The notes beneath the pieces were generated by a model. That model had not been told where the DNA came from. It searched no databases and saw nothing but the letters and a program-made list of their open reading frames with translations. Shown here piece by piece: positions 9,665-14,786 of a stretch of 14,786 nt of DNA. Source of the stretch: Pinguiococcus pyrenoidosus (taxonomy: Eukaryota > Sar > Pinguiophyceae > Pinguiochrysidales > Pinguiochrysidaceae); contig JAAMXY010001409.1 of assembly GCA_019677205.1 (NCBI GenBank), forward strand, positions 1 through 14,786, in the 5' to 3' direction. Within the stretch, counting starts at the first letter, position 1. Every line of letters begins with the position of its first letter. Position numbers and translations under genes: made by a program.

Positions 9665-11661
9665 CTACGGAAAGGGGAATGATTCCGAGTCGGGGCCGGT
9701 CGAGTAGCCCATCCTGTCCTCCTCGGGGCGATTCTCGGACGGCTGCCTCGCAACCTCGGGCTCAACAAACTGTTCATCCATCCAGTCGTCGTCAGACCCG
9801 TAGTTGTTGGCGGTGGGAGTGGGCGCCGACGACGGGGAAAGGACGTCCCGCAGATCCACGTCGTCTACGCCGTGAAACTTCGTGGGCAAGGCCTCATCCA
9901 AAGCAGCTTCGAAGTCGCTGAGCGTTAGCGGTCGGAGAGTCGCGTAGTCCATTTGGACCTTGGGAGTCTCCTTCTGCCTCGCGGCATTCATCTTCGCAGT
10001 GATTCGCATGCGCTCCCGCATCTCCCGCACCGCGCGATTGAGAGCCGCTCTGGCGAGCTCCTGCATTGGAGAGAAGAACCGAAGAGTCACACAATGATCC
10101 AAAAATCGGATGGAGCCCCCACCGGCCTGCGTCTCTCAACGCTCCTTCTTCCACAGCTCCCTGCTCATCGCTCTTCCATCAAGAGCTCACCTCTAAATCG
10201 GAGCTGCTGTACCCGTCCGTCCCCGCAGCCACCGCCTCCAATCGTAGCTTCGCGTCGAGGGCCACCCCGGCCAAGACCTTCTTAAGCACTAGAAGATGGG
10301 AAGAACTTGATCAGCACGCTACTGCCTTCGTATTTCCAGGAGCAACCAGCACTGTGGCTCGAGGATGGCCCACTACCTTTGATGCGTTCCGGGTAGGACG
10401 GATACGGAATGGGGATGCATCTCGCAAAGCGCCTTTGGAAGGCCGCATCGATATCCTTCAGTGCATTCGTGGACCCGACAATGATGATTCGGTCGCCCTT
10501 CACACCCTGGAGGCCATCCCACTGCTGCAGGAGCTCCGACTTGAGGTCGCGGTTCACGCTTTCCACATTTCTTTCCAAGCAGAGCGCGTCCACCTCGTCA
10601 ATGTAGATGATGCAGGGCTGCAGCTTCCGCGCCAGGCTGAAGAGGGCCGAGACCTTTTGCGCAGACTCCCCAAACCACTTCGACTCGATGAAAGCCGGGG
10701 TGATCTGCAGCAGCGTCACGCCGGCCTCCTTCGCTGCCGCTCGGACGAGCATGGTCTTGCCGCAACCGGGAGGGCCGTAGAGCAGGATGCCCGTCGGTGG
10801 CCGGAGCAGTGGATGCCCCGTCCACGGATTGGAAGGTGCGTCCGCCTGCTGCATCGGATGGACCACGAGCTCCTCGAGCAACAGCTTCTCATCCTCGAGG
10901 CCGCCGATGTCGTCAAACGTCGTCACCAGGTTCTTGACGTCGACGACGCAAGCCAAGAGGCCTTTCTCCTCGCGGGTGTACGTTATTCTCCGCTCACCCG
11001 TCGACTCGCTCTGCTCCTCGTCGGCATCGTATGGCTCATCCTCCAGAAACTCGTCCGTGCCCTGGGCGGAAAAAAAATCAATGAGGTTGCCTTGAGACGG
11101 TCCGCCTCGCCAGCGTGCTGCGGCCGAGACCGCAGACGCACCTGTCTCTGAGAAAGCATCCGCCCATCTTGCCTTCCCTGTTGATTCGTAGCGGCGTGTC
11201 TCGTTAGCTTGGGCTTCGCAGGCGAAAAGGATTTTGGCTTCTTCCACTCTATCTTTCTCTCGTTTGTCGCTTCCTGGTACGAACGAATTCGAACGCAGAG
11301 AGCGCGGGCTTTTTACCTGCAGTCCCGCCACCTCCTTCTCGTATTCGCGGTCAATGTCAGCTCCAACCCTCCAAAGACTCGTGACGAATACGCCCACGGC
11401 CGACGCGAGCAGCACCACCTCCAGACTATGTTTGTGGCGCTCGAGAAAGGCCGATGTTGCACTTAGGTGGGCGCCAACGTTCTCCAGCAACCTCACAAGT
11501 CGGTTCTTCCCTTGAGCTCTCGACTCGCTGCCCACGAGGGCCTCCGAATGGCTGGCATCCGTCGCCTCCGCAGGCGGCAGCGGTGCGGCCTCCGGCTTTG
11601 GCGGCCTTTTAGCGGTGGCAAGCGCAATGCACAGCAGTAGAAGCGGCACCAAGGAGCGCAT
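9665..11661 (-). CDS. Msp1/ATAD1-like membrane AAA ATPase; complement of joined 9665-10060, 10191-10288, 10377-11061, 11317-11661
   Basis: Msp1/ATAD1 proteins pull mislocalised tail-anchored proteins out of membranes. The spliced protein is about 507 residues in the favoured model. It starts at the first in-frame ATG with a Leu-rich segment (residues 1-18) ending near LATAK, like a signal peptide. A Pro/Ala-rich spacer follows, then one membrane segment (about 79-97), an acidic linker, and the AAA domain: FDDIGGL, GPPGCGKT (10753-10776), pore loop KWFGES, Walker B IIYIDEVD, GSTN sensor 1 and an RR pair. FSLARKLQPCIIYIDE, LLRPPTGILLYGPPGCGKT and the spliced GYSSSDLEELARAAL fit the Msp1 branch better than VPS4, katanin or spastin; no MIT domain is seen. 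The C-terminus has RPLTLSDFEAAL, then an acidic low-complexity tail. N-terminal exon structure is less certain than the AAA part. It could act at the ER, mitochondrial or plastid envelope. Confidence 0.85.
10061..10190 (-). other. Last intron of the AAA ATPase gene (130 bp, phase 0)
   Basis: Read on the minus strand, the donor is TTAGAG|GTGAGC and the acceptor CCAATGCAG|GAG. Splicing gives SDLEELARAAL, the conserved helix after the second region of homology in Msp1-type AAA proteins. Without it the small AAA subdomain would be broken. Confidence 0.9.
10289..10376 (-). other. Third-from-last-exon boundary intron of the AAA ATPase gene (88 bp, phase 1)
   Basis: On the minus strand the donor is ATCAAAG|GTAGTG and the acceptor CTTCTAG|TGC. 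Splicing joins YPERIK to VLKKVLAGVALD, matching the Msp1 pattern in which an R-E-x-I-L-K-type helix follows the arginine fingers. Reading through gives a non-homologous Ser-rich tail and a stop at 10282. Confidence 0.9.
11062..11316 (-). other. Probable 255-bp intron (or two short introns) in the AAA ATPase gene
   Basis: On the minus strand the donor is CTGCAG|GTAAAA and the acceptor lies after a T8 run, CCGCCCAG|GGC. Both are phase 0, joining VAGLQ to GTDEFLEDE. The span is a multiple of three and has no in-frame stop, so retention would insert 85 residues. Inside lie a CAG|GTGCGT donor at 11141/11142, an internal acceptor candidate CAACAG downstream of a CTAAC branch-like word, and a further candidate TACCAG acceptor. 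Both two-intron combinations I tested keep frame. The segment is less GC-rich than its neighbours and resembles no known domain, so I favour removal. Confidence 0.6.
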
Positions 11662-12053
11662 TTTCGCACACAGAAGCGTCTCGTCAGCGCATCTCCGAGC
11701 TTCGATCGTCTGAAGAAGACCTGGGAGCGCTGGGAGATCAGAGAGCCCCAAGTGCGGCGTTCACCGAGGGAAATGCCACGTGTGCTTGGAGTGTCACAAT
11801 ATACTGCTATACAAGAGCACGATACGGATAGTCGAGTTGCAGAGGCGTAGAATGGTCTCACGGAAGTTGAAGATCTCGTCTGCGCCACCACTTCCGCAAC
11901 CTTCTTGCCATGGCGTTTGCACACGCTCTTCTGCCGCGAGAGCACAGTGGGAGGTGGAGGCAAGTTGATGTGGCGTCGTAAGCAGGCATCATACTGCTGC
12001 ACGGCTTCGTTCGTTGCTGTGTGACCATGGACATCGAATCTACTACCGGTAAC
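11662..12053 (-). promoter_or_regulatory. Spacer between the SGNH-like gene and the AAA ATPase gene, with the AAA promoter
   Basis: Both neighbours are read on the minus strand, so this 392-base region holds the 3' end of the SGNH-like gene and the promoter of the AAA gene. A perfect CACGTG (E-box/G-box) is at 11777-11782 and a TATA-like word, GTATATTG on the minus strand, at 11798-11805. These are about 115 and 135 bases upstream of the AAA start. The sequence just upstream of 11661 is open in frame but has no ATG. I see no further gene. Confidence 0.4.
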
Positions 12054-13169
12054 CTACTCTCGGATGAGTTCTGCTCGCGGCCCCTCTCCCCGCCCGCCGG
12101 GTGCGCTATCAAAGACGGCATCCAGAATCAGGTCGGCCATCTTGCGGCCGCCGCTGGGGCTTGGCTCCACCCTGTCGCGATAGTCTGCCGTCGTCTTGCC
12201 ATCAAGGGCTTCAAACAGGGGCACCGGCACGATCTCCGTGCCCGGGATGCGGATTCGCCTCGTGGCCACGCGGAACGCCGCTTCGATACCCGCCTGGAGC
12301 CGGCTTGGATACATGTCGTAGCACAGGCACTTCAGAGCAGGGTCCGCCCAGGAGCCGGCGGCCTGCTCGTCCAAGAAGTAGATCATGCACACGAGGATCT
12401 TCTTGGGCTTCGTCTGGGACACCAGCTGCCGCACGTAGTTCTCTACTCGGTTCTTGAAGAGGTCGACTATGTACCCGAAGCCCGGCGGGAAGCCGCACAA
12501 GCAGCTCGTCACGCAGTTTGGAACGCCGCAGCCGAGGCAGCCGAGCTCCCCAAGGAGGCCGGTGTTGGGAGGGCAAGCGCAGGAGCACCGCTCGATGACG
12601 CACTGCGGCCCCGAGCAATACACCAGCGACAGCATGCTGCAGATGGTGCACACCAGCGGTTTCAGGGCGATGTCGTTGCCGCCAACGCTGACCACGAGGA
12701 TGTCGTCCTTGCTGATGTTGTCGCGGATGATGACATCCTGCTCGAGCAAACTGGTGCAACTCCGGTCGTTCAAGCACGACTCCTCTATTGCGGTGTTCAC
12801 CGCCGCCATAGACTGGTCCCCACGGCTCTTCAGGCCGTAGTTCAGCCAATACGTCACATCCTGCTTCATCACTGGCGGCCGTAGAAAGTCCTCGTAGCCG
12901 TGCACGGCCGGTGCGGTGGAGGAGAACCAGTGCTTGTTGTCCAAGCTCGAATCTCCCGCCGTCCAGATCAGACTGCGGCCTTCTTGGCGGAAGCGCGACA
13001 CGATGGAGAGCAGCAAGTCCCCCGGATGGCCGTGATACTGCTGGTAAAAGTAGCTTGCATCGATGAGGCCGGTCTTCTCGTCGGATTCCATGCTGGGCTC
13101 CGAAGATCCAGCAGACTCCTTCGCACTGGTACTCAACGGATGCCGCAGCCGAGCTGATCGCTCGAGCAT
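12054..13169 (-). CDS. SGNH/GDSL-hydrolase-like protein with cysteine-rich insert and altered catalytic triad
   Basis: A 371-residue intron-free protein. SGNH hydrolases are serine esterases/lipases with four sequence blocks. Block I is visible as WTAGDSSLDN (Ser nucleophile 74), block III as VVSVGGNDIA (Asn 165), and block V as DRVEPSPSGG (332-341). Block V normally reads DxxHPSxxG; here the His position is Glu 335. Between blocks III and V, residues 174-225 hold 12 cysteines in Cx2C, CxC and similar spacings, then a hydrophobic KKILVCMIYF strand. There is no signal peptide or clear membrane segment, so a cytosolic location is likely. The first in-frame ATG is at 13169; a second at 13091 would remove 26 residues. 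It may be an inactive homologue or may use a different acid/base; I do not know its substrate. It shares a divergent promoter with the RRM gene. Confidence 0.72.
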   Translation of the reverse strand: MLERSARLRHPLSTSAKESAGSSEPSMESDEKTGLIDASYFYQQYHGHPGDLLLSIVSRFRQEGRSLIWTAGDSSLDNKHWFSSTAPAVHGYEDFLRPPVMKQDVTYWLNYGLKSRGDQSMAAVNTAIEESCLNDRSCTSLLEQDVIIRDNISKDDILVVSVGGNDIALKPLVCTICSMLSLVYCSGPQCVIERCSCACPPNTGLLGELGCLGCGVPNCVTSCLCGFPPGFGYIVDLFKNRVENYVRQLVSQTKPKKILVCMIYFLDEQAAGSWADPALKCLCYDMYPSRLQAGIEAAFRVATRRIRIPGTEIVPVPLFEALDGKTTADYRDRVEPSPSGGRKMADLILDAVFDSAPGGRGEGPRAELIRE

Positions 13170-13513
13170 CAAGCTCCTCTGGCGCCTCTCAAAATAGCAC
13201 GGAGCCCCAGAAAGGCGGGAGAAGGCGGAGGAGATCTTGGAACGTTTGACACGGACTGACGTTATCTAAAAATAAATATTTTCTATTTTAATTCAATATT
13301 ATACCTAATTCTTACAGAGTTTATGTTTTTACGGAAACGTATGCTCCTTTCTGGTCATCCGTCACACGTTTGCCAGCCTTTTTTTGGCGCCCTCTCTCTT
13401 TTGGCGCCCTCTCTCGTCAGAAGCGCAGTGTGGCGGGCGCTGCTCATCAGTTTCCGCGCTACCATTCCTGGCATCGTCGCCTCAGCAACACGAGAGGGGG
13501 GGGCCCTGGCGCG
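13170..13513. promoter_or_regulatory. Divergent promoter region between the SGNH-like and RRM genes
   Basis: Both flanking genes read away from this 344-base region. It contains a 53-base island (13263-13315) with only 7 G/C bases in otherwise GC-rich DNA, holding several TATA-like words on both strands. On the RRM side is the 17-bp tandem duplication listed separately. The island ends in TTCTTACAG, which looks like a 3' splice site; a 5'-UTR intron of the RRM gene is possible but has no identified donor. Confidence 0.55.
13382..13415 (+). repeat. Perfect 17-bp tandem duplication with two E2F-like words
   Basis: The unit TTTTGGCGCCCTCTCTC occurs twice without a gap, at 13382-13398 and 13399-13415. 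Each copy contains TTTGGCGC, which matches the E2F/DP consensus TTTSSCGC exactly. It lies about 100 bases before the RRM start codon. Binding is inferred from the word only. Confidence 0.9.
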
Positions 13514-13942
13514 ATGAAGCTTGCGCTGGCGGGAGTTCGGCGCCTTGGAGCGACGTCGTTGCGCGCACAGAGGAGAGGCATCAGCAACACGGTGTTTATG
13601 GGCGGTCTCCGACCGGAAGTCACTGTCGAGGACATCGAGGCGGCGCTCTCCGAGTACGGACAGCTTGTGCATGTGAACGCCGTGCGGACCAAGCAGGAGA
13701 CATACGCGTTTGTCCACTTTAACGATCCGCTGGCGAGCATGGCGGCACTGGATGAGCTGCATCAGCGGCCATTTTTGGGAAGCTTGCCCACCATGAGGTT
13801 CATGACGTCCATGGCCGATCCCATGTTCCGAGAGGCGTACCACAAGTGCAATGGAGACATAGATGACATGCGCCGGTACATGCTAGCAGCAGAGCGGGAG
13901 AAGGTCGCCGCGACTGGCGATGACACGGAGACAGAGCGATGA
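13514..13942 (+). CDS. Small single-RRM RNA-binding protein, probably organellar
   Basis: A 142-residue protein with one RNA-recognition motif. RNP2 is VFMGGL (27-32) and RNP1 is QETYAFVHF (61-69), with the aromatic residues that stack on RNA bases. Residues 1-25 (start MKLALAGVRRLGATSLRAQR) are rich in Arg, Ala, Leu and Ser with no acidic residue, as in mitochondrial targeting presequences. After the RRM is a short Met-rich linker and a charged C-terminal helix ending DDTETER. The first in-frame ATG is at 13514; the frame stays open upstream but without an ATG. The stop is followed at once by an A8 run. It may bind mitochondrial (or plastid) transcripts; the target is unknown. No intron is needed. 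Confidence 0.8.
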   Translation: MKLALAGVRRLGATSLRAQRRGISNTVFMGGLRPEVTVEDIEAALSEYGQLVHVNAVRTKQETYAFVHFNDPLASMAALDELHQRPFLGSLPTMRFMTSMADPMFREAYHKCNGDIDDMRRYMLAAEREKVAATGDDTETER

Positions 13943-14224
13943 AAAAAAATTTCTTTAGAACGGGCTTTGAATCCTCCAAGCTTCCAATCCTCCGACCTCC
14001 CAGAGCGTGGCTTGTCGCGGCTGTGTCATCAATTCAGGAACAGCCCAGCGCACGCCTCTCCTTCTCACCGACACATCGGGCAGGGAACGGTTGTCGCTCT
14101 CTCTATTCAGCTGCACTTACCCTCCCCACGACACGCTGCCGCCGCTATGCGATGCCATCACAACGCTGATGACAGCAAGCGATCACGAAGAGGCGCGCGA
14201 TCCCACAACGCAGCGAAGCACAGC

Positions 14225-14263
<39 letters not shown>

Positions 14264-14312
14264 GCGGCAGCAGCAGCGGTAGCAGCAGCAGTCGACCAGG
14301 CATTCGCTTCTC
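13943..14312. other. Tail-to-tail spacer between the RRM gene and SYS1
   Basis: This 370-base region holds the 3' ends of two converging genes. It begins with an A-run/T-run (13943-13956) right after the RRM stop and contains the CAG/CTG repeat near its right end. Open frames across the repeat give poly-Gln, poly-Ala or poly-Ser and are composition artefacts. No other gene is supported. Confidence 0.6.
14226..14291 (+). repeat. CAG/CTG trinucleotide repeat (22 units, interrupted)
   Basis: Twelve uninterrupted CAG units run from 14226 to 14261, followed by CGG, CGG, three CAG, CGG, TAG and three CAG to 14291. On the SYS1 sense strand this is a CUG tract that begins 21 bases after the SYS1 stop codon, so it probably lies in that gene's 3' UTR. 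Confidence 0.95.
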
Positions 14313-14750
14313 TCAGATGCTCAAGACTGGAATGTCTTGCAGCTCTTTTCGTGAGCACAGAAACTCGCCCAGCAGCACCATCGCCACGAAGCTGCCGCCG
14401 ATGGCGGCCCACCAGTCCCAGTGCATCGGGAAGCCCGCGTAGACCCAGCACAACACCAGATGTACGAAATGCAAAGTCGCCGTGAAGTCCAAACACTTCT
14501 TCGCGCGCTCCACCACGATACACAAGAGGAGCGCCCCCAGCGGCGCGCACAGCATCATGCACAGAATCTCGATCCAACCCTCGGCGGAGTCCACGGTGAA
14601 CAAGCGCGCGCGGAACAAGGCGTCCAAGGAGAGGTCCAGGCCCCACAGCGACCGAAGCGTGCCGAGCAACAGCCCTAGAAGCGTGTAGTACAGCGACTGC
14701 ATCGCCACGATCTGCAGCACGATCATCTGCGGGTCGAACTGCTGACCCAT
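14313..14750 (-). CDS. SYS1: SYS1 homologue, Golgi integral membrane protein (complete)
   Basis: SYS1 is a four-span trans-Golgi protein that recruits the small GTPase ARFRP1/Arl3, which in turn brings in Arl1 and golgin tethers. The protein is 145 residues, close to the usual length of about 150-160. It has four hydrophobic segments at about 10-30, 60-80, 89-107 and 112-131. The family landmarks FDPxxIVLQIVxMQSLYY (start), KKCLDFTATLHFVHL (84-98), a WxWW in the third loop, GEFLC (128-132) and ELQDIP (136-141) are all present. The ATG at 14750 is the natural start and the gene has no intron. The 3' UTR probably contains a CUG repeat. The promoter lies mostly beyond the right edge. Confidence 0.93.
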   Translation of the reverse strand: MGQQFDPQMIVLQIVAMQSLYYTLLGLLLGTLRSLWGLDLSLDALFRARLFTVDSAEGWIEILCMMLCAPLGALLLCIVVERAKKCLDFTATLHFVHLVLCWVYAGFPMHWDWWAAIGGSFVAMVLLGEFLCSRKELQDIPVLSI

Positions 14751-14786
14751 CCTGTCCGAGCGCCGCCGCGGCGGCTCTTTCGGCGC
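14751..14786 (-). promoter_or_regulatory. SYS1 upstream edge with a GC-only palindrome
   Basis: The 36 bases before the SYS1 start are strongly GC-rich and include a perfect 14-base palindrome, GCCGCCGCGGCGGC, at 14762-14775. It could lie in the leader or promoter. Too little sequence is present to say more. Confidence 0.25.

Noticed and set aside
10066-11151. A plus-strand frame of 361 codons across the AAA ATPase
   Set aside because: It overlaps the Walker motifs on the other strand, runs through two homology-supported introns and has no recognisable domain.
11662-11751. N-terminal extension of the AAA ATPase
   Set aside because: The frame is open but begins with TTG, not ATG. The first ATG, at 11661, starts a good signal-like segment.
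12021-12884. A plus-strand frame of 287 codons across the SGNH-like gene
   Set aside because: It is a shadow of the minus-strand gene; the minus reading has recognisable GDS and GGND blocks, the plus reading does not.
13370-13513. A 48-residue N-terminal extension of the RRM protein
   Set aside because: The frame begins at a TTG and contains no ATG before 13514.
13967-14485. Poly-Ala/poly-Gln proteins across the CAG repeat
   Set aside because: They arise only from translating the trinucleotide repeat, lack any domain, and overlap the well-supported SYS1 gene on the other strand.

Overview
This window is a gene-dense piece of nuclear DNA from a GC-rich, flagellated, single-celled eukaryote. 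The evidence is an axonemal dynein heavy chain, a eukaryotic-type ribosomal protein uL5, a Golgi membrane protein, and short GT-AG introns at boundaries that protein homology can place. Genes lie on both strands. Every intron I could place is canonical, which argues against a kinetoplastid (polycistronic, almost intronless) and is atypical of a dinoflagellate. A stramenopile, non-dinoflagellate alveolate, haptophyte or similar protist is plausible, but I cannot fix the lineage by eye.

Layout. 1-60: end of a dynein intron. 61-8168 (+): the motor half of a DNAH1-class inner-arm dynein heavy chain, in one 7.85-kb exon plus a short last exon; its tail, linker and AAA1 P-loop lie before the window. 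8169-8645: intergenic, with the RPL11 promoter (CCAAT, TATA-like element, pyrimidine tract). 8646-9313 (+): RPL11 (uL5), two exons. 9314-9664: tail-to-tail spacer with a decamer tandem repeat. 9665-11661 (-): Msp1/ATAD1-like AAA ATPase with a signal-peptide-like N-terminus, a membrane segment and an acidic tail; at least three introns. 11662-12053: AAA promoter side. 12054-13169 (-): SGNH/GDSL-like protein with a cysteine-rich insert and Glu in place of the block V His. 13170-13513: divergent promoter with a very AT-rich island and a perfect 17-bp duplication carrying two E2F-like words. 13514-13942 (+): small, probably organellar, RRM protein. 13943-14312: tail-to-tail spacer with a CAG/CTG repeat. 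14313-14750 (-): SYS1, complete. 14751-14786: SYS1 upstream sequence.

The six genes do not form a pathway. They cover axonemal motility, cytosolic translation, membrane-protein quality control, an unknown esterase-like function, organellar RNA binding and Golgi trafficking. I see no mobile element, CRISPR array, rRNA or tRNA. The least ordinary items are the SGNH-like protein with the altered triad, the predicted topology of the Msp1-like ATPase with its ambiguous in-frame intron, and the duplicated E2F-like element. Nothing here forms a clearly new multi-gene system.
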